From assembly GCA_003520745.1 (NCBI GenBank), contig DOUE01000018.1, positions 27,707 through 40,628 on the forward strand: a DNA stretch of 12,922 nt, given 5' to 3'. This document shows, in pieces, positions 1 to 6,990 of the stretch. The translations under genes and the position numbers were made by a program. This stretch comes from Erysipelotrichaceae bacterium. GTDB lineage: Bacteria > Bacillota_I > Bacilli_A > Erysipelotrichales > Erysipelotrichaceae. Position 1 is the first letter of the stretch. The number at the start of each line of letters is the position of its first letter. Below the pieces are notes generated by a model that saw nothing but the letters and a program-made list of their open reading frames with translations, made no database searches and had not been told where the DNA came from.

Positions 1-1721
1 TCATCTATAACGCATTCTCGATGACCGTCGTCGAACGGACGCGCGAACTCGGACTCTTGCGCTCCGTCGGGATGACACGTCGTCAAATCACCAGCCAAGT
101 CCTCTTCGAAGGACTGTTCTTGGGAGGCTTGGGCGCGATCGCCGGAGCCTTGATGGGAATCGCGATGTCTTCCGGATTGATGGGGCTCATGTCCCAGATC
201 CTGGGTCAACCTCTGAACGCCGGCGAGTTTCAACCCGACATTCTGATCGGAAGCATGGCGATCGGGATGGTCGTAACCTTGTTGGCGGCGCTGCTTCCCG
301 CCTTCCAAGCCGGCAAGATTTCCCCCTTGGAAGCCCTTCGCCTGCGCGGTAAGTCGGACGATGGTTGGTTGATCCGCTACGGATGGATGGTCGGGATCAT
401 CTTGTTGGTTCTCTCCGCGGGCATCCTGATCTGGAACCCCTTCCCCTATGACGTCCAATTCCGTCTAGGGAGCGTTACCGTGTTCGCCCTTTTCTTCGGT
501 GCGATGTTGATCATCCCGGTCACCTTGAAATTCTGGCAATGCCTCGTCCGTCTCCCTTTCCACATCCTCTTCGGACCGTTGGGCGAGATCGGATCGCGTA
601 ATCTGGAGCGCGCCAAGAAACGTACGATGTTGACGTGCGCCGCCCTTTTGGTCGGGGTGTCCATGATCGTCGTCACGACGGGCATGACCGGATCCTTCAC
701 CGCGGACTTGTATGCATGGATGGATGCCTATATCGGCGGGGATGTCTTCGTCGGCGCCGCGGTTCCGTTGACCTATGAATTGAAGGATGAACTCGAATCC
801 CTGCCGGGCGTGGAACACGCCGCCCCGGTCCGATACATCGAGATCGAATGGATCCACGACGAAAAAATCGAGAAAATCAGCTTCATGGCGGTGGAACCCA
901 CTTCCTATACCGCCGTCACCCGATTCGTGTTCGAAGACTCCGACCTGGATGTCGATCAGGCGTTGGATGAATTCAAGCAAGGCGGATCCGTCTTCGTGTC
1001 CAGCGTCATCTCGGAAAAGTTCAAAATCCAGACCGGGGATACGCTCAGAATCAAGACGTTGGAAAACGAACAGACGGTGAAGGTCGCGGGGATCATCCTC
1101 GATTTCTATAACCAAGGCTTGACGGTGACCGGGAACTGGTCGGATATGGAACGTTGGTTCGGAGTAAACGATGTCACCACCTTCTTCGTCAAAGCGACGT
1201 CGGGGGTCGGCGTCACGGAAACGATCCGTCAGATCAAGGACGGATATCAGGAAAACTATCAGCTGATCATCGAATCCAACCAATCCATACGGAAAAGGGC
1301 GGATCTACTGATGCGCCAAACCTTCAGTATGTTCGATGTCCTGGGCGTCCTTGCGGTCATGGTGGCCGCCTTGGGCGTGATGAACACCCTTTCGATGAGC
1401 GTTTCCGAGCGTACGCGTGAAATCGGGATGCTGCGAAGCATGGGGATGACCCGCTTCCAGATCATCCGTATGATTCTGGCCGAAGCCGGTCTGTTGGGCA
1501 TCATCGGCGGAATCCTGGGACTTGGATTCGGTATCCTCTTGACCCGCATCTTCTTGGCGGCCATGGGCGCCATGTCCGGCTATGACCTTGAATTCGTCAT
1601 GCCTGTCAAGGCGATGTGGTTCAGCGTCGTCGTCGCCTTGGCCACATCCCAGCTGGCGGCGTTGTTTCCGGCGATACGAGCCTCCCGGACACCTGTGTTA
1701 ACGGCCATCCACTACGAATAA
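1..1721 (+). CDS. FtsX-family ABC transporter permease, 5'-truncated
   Basis: The frame is open from base 3 to the TAA at 1719-1721. The Met at 21 is internal, because the codons before it (IYNAFS) belong to the FtsX core, so the true start lies upstream of the window. The first FtsX-domain signature (ERTRELGLLRSVGMT) is at about 33-77 and its repeat (ERTREIGMLRSMGMT) at about 1407-1451. Hydrophobic segments follow each, with two more near 380-440 and 475-530. A large soluble, extracytoplasmic-type domain of about 200 residues spans roughly 700-1310. Two FtsX repeats with long loops are typical of MacB/LolC/YtrF-like permeases that move lipids, lipoproteins or peptides, or that sense antimicrobial peptides. 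The partner ATPase is not in the window and would be expected upstream. The substrate cannot be told. The family call is secure; the specific role is not. Confidence 0.9.
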   Translation, partial: IYNAFSMTVVERTRELGLLRSVGMTRRQITSQVLFEGLFLGGLGAIAGALMGIAMSSGLMGLMSQILGQPLNAGEFQPDILIGSMAIGMVVTLLAALLPAFQAGKISPLEALRLRGKSDDGWLIRYGWMVGIILLVLSAGILIWNPFPYDVQFRLGSVTVFALFFGAMLIIPVTLKFWQCLVRLPFHILFGPLGEIGSRNLERAKKRTMLTCAALLVGVSMIVVTTGMTGSFTADLYAWMDAYIGGDVFVGAAVPLTYELKDELESLPGVEHAAPVRYIEIEWIHDEKIEKISFMAVEPTSYTAVTRFVFEDSDLDVDQALDEFKQGGSVFVSSVISEKFKIQTGDTLRIKTLENEQTVKVAGIILDFYNQGLTVTGNWSDMERWFGVNDVTTFFVKATSGVGVTETIRQIKDGYQENYQLIIESNQSIRKRADLLMRQTFSMFDVLGVLAVMVAALGVMNTLSMSVSERTREIGMLRSMGMTRFQIIRMILAEAGLLGIIGGILGLGFGILLTRIFLAAMGAMSGYDLEFVMPVKAMWFSVVVALATSQLAALFPAIRASRTPVLTAIHYE

Positions 1722-1733
1722 AAATAAGTATAT

Positions 1734-1764
1734 AAAAACGCGGAAAGTCGATTCCCGCGTTTTT
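1734..1764. terminator. Bidirectional intrinsic terminator between convergent genes
   Basis: A perfect 10-bp stem pairs AAAAACGCGG (1734-1743) with CCGCGTTTTT (1755-1764) around an 11-base loop. The T run on one side and the A run on the other give a U tract in both directions. It sits 12 bases after the permease stop and 4 bases after the stop of the leftward flavoenzyme, so it should end both transcripts. Confidence 0.88.
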
Positions 1765-1768
1765 CGGT

Positions 1769-4240
1769 TTAGATGAATAAGGTCGTTCCGACGTTTTCGT
1801 TGGATGCGATGTACGTCGCGACGCCACCGTATTCGATCCCGTCGATGAGTTCTTCTTTCTTGATGCCCATCAGATCCATGGACATCGTGCAGGCGATGAA
1901 CTTCACGCCTAAGTCCAAACAATTCTTCATCATGACATCAAGTTGGTCGACGCCTTTGGTCTTCATGATGCCTTCGATCATCGCTTTCCCCATCCCTCCC
2001 ATATTCATGCTGGAGAGCGGGAGCTTGGATGCGCCTCTGGGCATCATGACGCCGAACATCTTCTCGATCAGATTCTTTTCAGTCGCTACGTTTTGCGGTT
2101 TACGCAAGGCGTTGAGTCCCCAGAAGGTATAGAAGATGGTGACTTTCTTACCCTGGGCGGCCGCGCCTTGGGCGATGATCATGGCCGCCAACGCTTTATC
2201 CAATTCCCCGCTGAACAGGACGATCGTCGCGTTTTCCTGGGTGTTGGGGGTCAATGCGCCTAAGGTGCAATTGACGTCCTTGTGTCCCTTGACGATCTCG
2301 GCGATGTACTTGTTGCCTTCGGTCACGTTTGAAACCAAAGTGTGGCCGTTGCTGACGCTCCAGGTTTCCACGTCCTTCGCGAATCCAGGGTCGGTCGCGA
2401 TGATCTTGATGTGGTCGCCTTCATTGGCTTCGGTAATGGCTTTATAGGTTGCCATCAAGGGTCCCGGGCATTGCAATCCGACGACATCGACGACTTTGAG
2501 TTCATTCAGACTTTTACCCGTGATTTCATCGACTTTCGTGTCGACGGTTTTCTTCGCGGTGCTGAGTTCGTACTTGAATGATTTATAGGTGGAGTAACCT
2601 CCGGAAACGTTGAAGAGTTTGGTGAAACCTAAGCCTTTCAAGATGCGGATCGCGATGTACGCGCGTAATCCCACCTGGCAGTTGACATAGATCGGAGTGT
2701 CTTTGGAGACCTTTATTTCGTCGATGCGTTGACGCAGTTCATCCACTTCGATGTTGACGGCGCCCGGGAAATGTCCGGTCGAGAATTCGATCGGCGTACG
2801 GACGTCCAACAAGAACGCCCCTTCTTTCGCCAATTGTTCGACTTGTTGGGCATAGACGACGCCGTAATCTTTGTGGAGGACGTTCTCGGCGATGTACCCA
2901 AGGATATTGACCGGATCCTTCGCACTGCTGAAGGGCGGGGCATAGCTAAGTTCAAGGTCGGAGAGTTGGGTGACTTTCGCCTTCAGTTTGATGGCCGTGG
3001 CGATGACGTCGATCCGTTTTTCCGTCCCTTCTTGTCCGACTGCCTGGGCTCCCAAAATCTCACCGGTTTCCGGATTGAAGAGAAGTTTCAGGGCGATGTT
3101 GGTGGCATTGGGGTAATAGGAAGCATGGTTCCCGCGGTGGGCATGGATCGCCTGATAGGGGATCTTTTTCATTTCAAGCAGACGTTGGTTGTTGCCGGTC
3201 GCCGCGACGGTCAAATTGAAGACTTTCAGGACGCTGGTCCCCAAGGATCCGTTGTATTGGGCATCGTAGCCGTTGATGATGTCGGCGACGATGCGTCCTT
3301 GACGGTTCGCAGGCCAGGCCAAGGCGATGGCGGTATCCCCGCCCGTAACGACATCCTTGACTTGGATGGCGTCCCCGATGGCATAGATGTCGTTGAGCAC
3401 TTCGCCGGTAACGGCGTCGAAGGTTCTGAGTTGGGGGTTGGTGGCGATGTGTCCGCGCGGTCCGAGTTGGAGTCCGCCGTTCTTCGCCAAGCCGTTTTCG
3501 GGGACGACCCCGATGGACAGGATCAAGAGGTCGGTATCGACTTCTTTACCGGATTCAAGATGGATCGTATGCCCGTTGTCGGAGAAGTGGGAAACACCGT
3601 CTCCAAGGACCAGTTCGACCCCGTGGGTGTTGAGTTCCTGATGGACCATCTGCGCCATTTCGAAATCAAGCGGTGCCAAAACTTGCGGCATCTTTTCGAC
3701 CAAGGTGACTTTGATTCCGCGTTCGACCAGGTTTTCAGCCATTTCGACGCCGATGAACCCGCCTCCGACGACGACCGCCGTCTTGGGTTGTTTGTCTTTG
3801 ATGAAGTTGTAGATCGCATCGGTATCCGGGATATTGCGCAATACGAACAGGTTGGTCGCTTCCTTGATGCCGGGGATCGGAGGTTGGATCGGTTTGGCTC
3901 CGGGGGACAAGATCAATACATCGAAGGATTCGGTATACGTCGCGTTGGTTTGCGTATTGCGGACGGTGACGAATTTCTCGGCCTTGTTGATTTCGGTGAC
4001 TTCGTTGAAATTGCGGATGTCGAGGTTGAAGCGTTCGCTCATCCCTTCGACGGTCTGGACGAAGAGTTTATCGCGTTGTTTGATGACGCCTCCCAGATAA
4101 TACGGAAGTCCGCAGTTTGCGAAACTGATGTATTCGTCCCTCTCGAACATAATGATTTTGTCTTCTTCGTTCAGACGACGAAGACGTGCGGCTGCGGTCG
4201 CGCCTCCCGCGACCCCTCCTACGATTAGAATTTTCTTCAT
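1769..4240 (-). CDS. CoA-disulfide reductase-like flavoenzyme fused to rhodanese, TusA and DsrE domains
   Basis: Residues 1-450 are a pyridine-nucleotide disulfide oxidoreductase of the CoADR/NADH-persulfide-reductase type. The FAD loop GGVAGG is at 8-13, the single redox Cys43 lies in SFANCGLPY, the NAD(P) loop GGGFIG is at 159-164, and the CoADR tail motif LSYAPPFSSAKDP contains Tyr433. A rhodanese domain (about 461-555) carries Cys521 in CQVGLR. A TusA domain (about 582-655) carries Cys591 in CPGPLM. A DsrE/F-like domain (about 670-823) has Cys774 and Cys784. Known relatives reduce CoA disulfide, CoA-persulfide or polysulfide with NAD(P)H; rhodanese, TusA and DsrE domains carry sulfur as protein persulfides. 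I infer a self-contained cytoplasmic persulfide reductase/relay for sulfur stress or sulfur respiration. The start is set by the ATGA overlap with the repressor gene, with AAAGGA just upstream. At 823 residues it is longer than two-domain CoADR-rhodanese proteins (about 550). All expected cysteines are intact. Confidence 0.93.
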   Translation of the reverse strand: MKKILIVGGVAGGATAAARLRRLNEEDKIIMFERDEYISFANCGLPYYLGGVIKQRDKLFVQTVEGMSERFNLDIRNFNEVTEINKAEKFVTVRNTQTNATYTESFDVLILSPGAKPIQPPIPGIKEATNLFVLRNIPDTDAIYNFIKDKQPKTAVVVGGGFIGVEMAENLVERGIKVTLVEKMPQVLAPLDFEMAQMVHQELNTHGVELVLGDGVSHFSDNGHTIHLESGKEVDTDLLILSIGVVPENGLAKNGGLQLGPRGHIATNPQLRTFDAVTGEVLNDIYAIGDAIQVKDVVTGGDTAIALAWPANRQGRIVADIINGYDAQYNGSLGTSVLKVFNLTVAATGNNQRLLEMKKIPYQAIHAHRGNHASYYPNATNIALKLLFNPETGEILGAQAVGQEGTEKRIDVIATAIKLKAKVTQLSDLELSYAPPFSSAKDPVNILGYIAENVLHKDYGVVYAQQVEQLAKEGAFLLDVRTPIEFSTGHFPGAVNIEVDELRQRIDEIKVSKDTPIYVNCQVGLRAYIAIRILKGLGFTKLFNVSGGYSTYKSFKYELSTAKKTVDTKVDEITGKSLNELKVVDVVGLQCPGPLMATYKAITEANEGDHIKIIATDPGFAKDVETWSVSNGHTLVSNVTEGNKYIAEIVKGHKDVNCTLGALTPNTQENATIVLFSGELDKALAAMIIAQGAAAQGKKVTIFYTFWGLNALRKPQNVATEKNLIEKMFGVMMPRGASKLPLSSMNMGGMGKAMIEGIMKTKGVDQLDVMMKNCLDLGVKFIACTMSMDLMGIKKEELIDGIEYGGVATYIASNENVGTTLFI

Positions 4241-4536
4241 GCGATTTCCTTTCCTTCCTCATTGAAGAGGCATACGATGACCCGGACCACTTCCGGATTC
4301 ACCAGTTCATAATAATTGGTATTCCCGCTTCGTTTGACGGACAAGACCCCGGCGGATTTGAGCTTGGCAAGATGTTGGGAGATCGCGGATTGCGAGACGT
4401 TCAAGCATCCTTCCATGTGCGATACGTTGCACGACCCATGGTCCAAAAGACCACGAACGATGCAAAGTCGGATCGGATGAGCCAAAACTTTCAGTAAATC
4501 GCTTTTTTGCGTATACAGTTTCTCGTTGAATTCCAC
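4237..4536 (-). CDS. ArsR/SmtB-family winged-helix repressor, probably thiol or persulfide sensing
   Basis: The 99-residue size is typical of ArsR proteins. The recognition region SQSAISQHLAKLKSAG (48-63) followed by a wing (about 64-79) is diagnostic. Cysteines are at 25, 36, 44 and 89. The classic arsenic motif ELCVCDL is absent; Cys36 and Cys44 flank the helix before the recognition helix, and Cys89 lies in the C-terminal helix. Sulfur-responsive ArsR proteins such as SqrR/BigR use a dithiol between an early helix and the last helix, so a Cys36-Cys89 or Cys25-Cys89 pair is possible (inference). The start is GTG, with AGGAGG (complement at 4543-4548) six bases upstream. The gene overlaps the flavoenzyme by four bases, so the two are translated from one message. 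It most likely represses its own operon through the dyad at 4556-4583. Confidence 0.9.
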   Translation of the reverse strand: MEFNEKLYTQKSDLLKVLAHPIRLCIVRGLLDHGSCNVSHMEGCLNVSQSAISQHLAKLKSAGVLSVKRSGNTNYYELVNPEVVRVIVCLFNEEGKEIA

Positions 4537-4555
4537 GGTGTACCTCCTAGTCCAT

Positions 4556-4588
4556 AAGTATATTAGATTTTTCTAATATACTTGTCAA
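4556..4588 (-). promoter_or_regulatory. Promoter and dyad operator of the ArsR/sulfur-relay operon
   Basis: On the minus strand, -35 TTGACA (4583-4588) and -10 TAATAT (4560-4565) are separated by exactly 17 bp. A perfect 12-bp inverted repeat, AAGTATATTAGA (4556-4567) and TCTAATATACTT (4572-4583) with a 4-base centre, fills the spacer and covers the -10. Bound repressor would block RNA polymerase directly. The AT-rich 12+12 layout fits ArsR-family operators. The predicted transcript start, near 4553, leaves a leader of about 16 bases. Confidence 0.85.
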
Positions 4589-4618
4589 TACATAGACAAT
4601 CGAAAAGAACGAGAAACG

Positions 4619-4777
4619 AAAAAGTTCCGCTGCCTCGGAACCTTTCCTTGAAACAAATCATCGAATCTTTGTGAAGATTGAAAGGAAACAAACGAGTGAC
4701 GGGAATTCATTGAAATTCATCCAGGAGGAGGGGGAATCGCCGTCGACTCGGGAGATGGAAGTAGGTGTCGGAATTTC
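4619..4777 (-). ncRNA. Candidate small structured RNA ending in an orphan terminator
   Basis: The stretch 4589-4844 has no convincing gene. On the minus strand it ends in a terminator-like hairpin: GTTCCG/CGGAAC stem (4624-4629 with 4636-4641), 6-base loop, then five Ts (4619-4623). Directly before it, TTTCCTT (4643-4649) pairs with AAGGAAA (4682-4688), enclosing a perfect AATCTT-TGTG-AAGATT hairpin (4664-4679, plus-strand letters). Farther out, GAAATTC (4712-4718) can pair with GAATTTC (4771-4777). The upstream gene already has its own terminator at 4845-4871 and the downstream promoter lies beyond this hairpin, so it would end a separate transcript. Only a weak -10-like TACTAT near 4790 is visible. 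No known RNA family was recognised; the 5' end is a guess. Confidence 0.3.
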
Positions 4778-4844
4778 TTATCGAACAATCATAGTATCGC
4801 AGACTAAGATGGCGGAAATGTGACGCAGAGACGAAAAAAAGGTG

Positions 4845-4871
4845 AAAAAAAGAGAAGTCAATGGACTTCTC
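4845..4871 (-). terminator. Intrinsic terminator of the WYL/DprA-like operon
   Basis: GAGAAGTC (4852-4859) and GACTTCTC (4864-4871) form a perfect 8-bp stem with a 4-base loop. On the minus strand it is followed by seven Ts (4845-4851). The stem overlaps the stop codon of the DprA-like gene (4870-4872), so it ends this operon. Confidence 0.87.
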
Positions 4872-5766
4872 AAGCGAACTGTTGGATCATGGTCATCAAC
4901 TCCTCGTCGGAATCGACGGAGAAGATATAGCGGCTATCGATGAATTTCAGGGAGAGAAGGATGTACTTGGGAAGGATGACCGGTTTGTGTAACGCAACGC
5001 AGTACCCGGCTTCGCGATGGGCGCTCCCCCCTTCTTTGGCGCTCATGACAACCGACACTTTTCCGATCGACGCCAACATCCTGCCAATCAGTTCCGACTC
5101 GCTTTTCAGCATGCCGGCCCGGGTCGGCGGGAACGGGGAAAGGGTCAAGGACGGTGTGGAGAAAAGTTGACGCTTGATGGAAGCACTCAGGCTTCCTTCC
5201 ACGAAGGATTTGACCAAGGGCATATGCAGAAGCGTGATGCTGGGGAAACGGTTCTCCTGGGAAGCCGCCTGGACGCAGGTGTCAAGCGGATCGTCGAATC
5301 CCGACATCACGATGTATCCCGATTTCCCTAAGGTCGCGCTCAGGTTCTTCGCATGGATCATTTCCTTCTCGTTGGCACTACGGCTCCCGACGATCGCGAT
5401 CTTCGGATGTTTCCGGTTTAATAATGAAAGGTTCCCGCAACCATAAAGAAACAACGGCGCTTCCTCTTTCAAATCCTGAAGCAGACTCGCCGGATATTCC
5501 TCATCGAACTTACTGATGATCTTCGTATTCGGTAGAAGTTTCGCAAACGCACCGACGGTTTCCCGTTGGATCATCTGGAACACTTTCGGATAATCCTGGA
5601 TGAATTTGGATGCCGGGCAATAGTTGAAATAGAATTCAGAGACCTGGAGAAGTTCGTGAAACCTATCACGAGTAATCATTTGATTCAACTTCGCATCGTC
5701 CTGCACCAGTTTGCGCAGGATTTCGAAATTGATCGCGATTTCCCGGTTTCGTTGATAGTGATTCAC
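4870..5766 (-). CDS. Divergent stand-alone DprA/Smf-like (SLOG-fold) protein
   Basis: This 298-residue protein keeps the outline of the DprA Rossmann domain: YPASLLQDLKEEAPLFLYGCGN (about 91-112), where DprA has the YP-x-L ... PP-x-LY-x-GN signature; IAIVGSR (123-129); SGF (155-157), where DprA has SGLARGID; and a final segment about 235-267 matching the region around VVVEA-x-SGSL. Key conserved blocks are replaced. SGLARGID has become SGFDDPLD, FPRRNRIIAGLS has become ESELIGRMLASIG, and SGSL-x-TA has become GGSAHREAG. The N-terminal 80 residues are unassigned and there is no C-terminal winged helix. DprA loads RecA on incoming ssDNA; with these changes I would not assign that role. It could be a nucleotide- or DNA-sensing relative. 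Start is GTG with AAGGAG six bases before. It lies 15 bases after the WYL gene and is surely co-transcribed. Confidence 0.72.
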   Translation of the reverse strand: MNHYQRNREIAINFEILRKLVQDDAKLNQMITRDRFHELLQVSEFYFNYCPASKFIQDYPKVFQMIQRETVGAFAKLLPNTKIISKFDEEYPASLLQDLKEEAPLFLYGCGNLSLLNRKHPKIAIVGSRSANEKEMIHAKNLSATLGKSGYIVMSGFDDPLDTCVQAASQENRFPSITLLHMPLVKSFVEGSLSASIKRQLFSTPSLTLSPFPPTRAGMLKSESELIGRMLASIGKVSVVMSAKEGGSAHREAGYCVALHKPVILPKYILLSLKFIDSRYIFSVDSDEELMTMIQQFA

Positions 5767-5781
5767 ACGTTTCTCCTTGGT

Positions 5782-6762
5782 TTATACGTCGTAGATTCCA
5801 CTTGTTTTATGGATCATTTCCTTAAACCGGTCGACGGCGGATTGCGGTCCGACCAGTTTCATCTTGTCTTCGAATTGGAAGATCCAGGCCATGAACGTCG
5901 GGCTGAAGACGATCGGGACGCTAACGGAAAACCGTTTGTCCTCCGAAGGGGTTAGAACCACATCGGATCCGAACCGGTCGAAGACGACCCCGATCAACTC
6001 ATGGCTACAGTCGAGTTCGACGATCATTTCCTCGCCCCCGAACATATTGAAGATTTTTTGACAATACTCGCGGACATCCTTGTCCGCCGGAAGTTCTTCG
6101 AAGTGTTCCTCGCACATCGCCACATCGACCATCTTATCGACGCGATAGTTGACGAATTTGGCGTACTTTTCATGATAGGTCACCAGATAGTAGTTTTCAT
6201 CATCCCACACCAGGATGCAGGGTGTCGCGATGTAAGGTTGTCCGTTTTTGCGGAACTTGACTTGCTTATCGACATCGATATCGAAGTAGCGGAAGCTCAC
6301 TTTACAGCGGTTGGCGATCGCGTTGTGGAGGATGTCGACGCTATAGTAGATTTTCTCGTTGGTCGTTTTCAGCCGGTTGGTGACGTAGACCCGGTTCAAT
6401 TGTTTCGCCTGGTTCTCGCTAGCCAATCCGTTGATTTTACGGATCAACTCGTCGCTCTTTTTCTGCGTGATGAATTTCGAATACTGGACGGCGTCGACCA
6501 AAAGTTTCAGCTCGGGGAGTTCGAATTCGCGCGATCCGACGAAGTATCGGTTGCGTTTCTCGCGGTTACAGAGGATGTCCACCCCGTATTCCTTCAACAG
6601 TTCGATGTATTCATAGATGCTTTTGCGCTCGCTGCTTAAACCCATCGACCATAATTCGTCGATGATCTCCTGTACGGTCACCGGATGTTCTTCATCCGTC
6701 TTCTCCAACAAGAACCTGAGTACATACAAAAGTTTGAGTTTACTGTTCCCGGTCGTGGTCAT
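5782..6762 (-). CDS. WYL-domain transcriptional regulator (HTH-WYL-WCX)
   Basis: Residues 1-75 form a winged helix-turn-helix (VTVQEIIDEL ... SSERKSIYEYIELLKEYG) with a wing at NREKRNRYFVG. The WYL domain spans about 140-215: CILVWDDENYYLV at 182-194 and YRVDKM at 206-211 match its hallmark strands. A WCX C-terminal extension spans about 245-320. The 326-residue length is normal for this family. WYL domains bind nucleic acids or small ligands, and such regulators often control DNA-damage or phage-defence genes (PafBC, BrxR). The start is ATG at 6762 with GAGGA upstream. It is the first gene of a two-gene operon with the DprA-like protein and probably controls its own promoter through the dyad at 6786-6819. 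The signal it senses is unknown. Confidence 0.88.
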   Translation of the reverse strand: MTTTGNSKLKLLYVLRFLLEKTDEEHPVTVQEIIDELWSMGLSSERKSIYEYIELLKEYGVDILCNREKRNRYFVGSREFELPELKLLVDAVQYSKFITQKKSDELIRKINGLASENQAKQLNRVYVTNRLKTTNEKIYYSVDILHNAIANRCKVSFRYFDIDVDKQVKFRKNGQPYIATPCILVWDDENYYLVTYHEKYAKFVNYRVDKMVDVAMCEEHFEELPADKDVREYCQKIFNMFGGEEMIVELDCSHELIGVVFDRFGSDVVLTPSEDKRFSVSVPIVFSPTFMAWIFQFEDKMKLVGPQSAVDRFKEMIHKTSGIYDV

Positions 6763-6783
6763 ACGTCAATCCTCGCTCATTCT

Positions 6784-6819
6784 ATTGTACTCTATCACGA
6801 TTTTTATCTCAAGAGTACA
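6784..6819 (-). promoter_or_regulatory. Promoter of the WYL/DprA-like operon with overlapping inverted repeat
   Basis: On the minus strand, -35 TTGAGA (6807-6812) and -10 TACAAT (6784-6789) are 17 bp apart. A perfect 8-bp inverted repeat, TGTACTCT (6786-6793) and AGAGTACA (6812-6819), brackets the promoter: one arm covers part of the -10 and the other touches the upstream edge of the -35. Half-site centres are 26 bp apart. This suits a dimeric regulator, most simply the WYL protein itself. Confidence 0.65.
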
Positions 6820-6926
6820 GAAACTAGGACAATTTAGCCGTGACAACAACCCAACCTTGCTTATTTTACCTTATTTCTCACGATTGGAAAGAATTTTCGC
6901 TTCAACCGACAAAATCACGTCCTGAA

Positions 6927-6969
6927 ATCGTTCGCTTGGTCAAACGATGGTGCCGAGATATGCTAAAAT
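6927..6969 (+). promoter_or_regulatory. Probable promoter and possible operator of the MBL-fold gene
   Basis: An extended -10, TGC followed by TAAAAT (6961-6969), lies 21 bases before the start codon. No good -35 is present, as is common with TGn promoters. An inverted repeat, ATCGTT (6927-6932) and AACGAT (6943-6948), covers the place where a -35 would be and may bind a regulator. The dyad is short and could be chance. Confidence 0.45.
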
Positions 6970-6990
6970 GGGGAAAAGCGAGGTAAGGGT

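Noticed and set aside
465..1283. A 272-codon open frame antisense to the permease
   Set aside because: Composition is Asp/Arg/Gly/His rich, as expected of a shadow frame. The plus strand carries clear FtsX motifs.
2729..4228. A 499-codon open frame on the plus strand, antisense to the flavoenzyme
   Set aside because: It mirrors the codon pattern of the real gene, matches no family I recognise and has no ribosome site at its start. All domain motifs lie on the minus strand.
4669..4731. A 20-codon minus-strand frame in the same gap
   Set aside because: The sequence before its ATG is pyrimidine-rich, with no ribosome site.
4755..4823. A 22-codon plus-strand frame after a purine-rich AGGAGG stretch in the gap between operons
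   Set aside because: The AGGAGG lies more than 20 bases before the ATG, so spacing is wrong, and the peptide has no recognisable features.
6001..6639. A 212-codon open frame antisense to the WYL gene
   Set aside because: No ribosome site and no recognisable domain; the WYL reading on the other strand is unambiguous.
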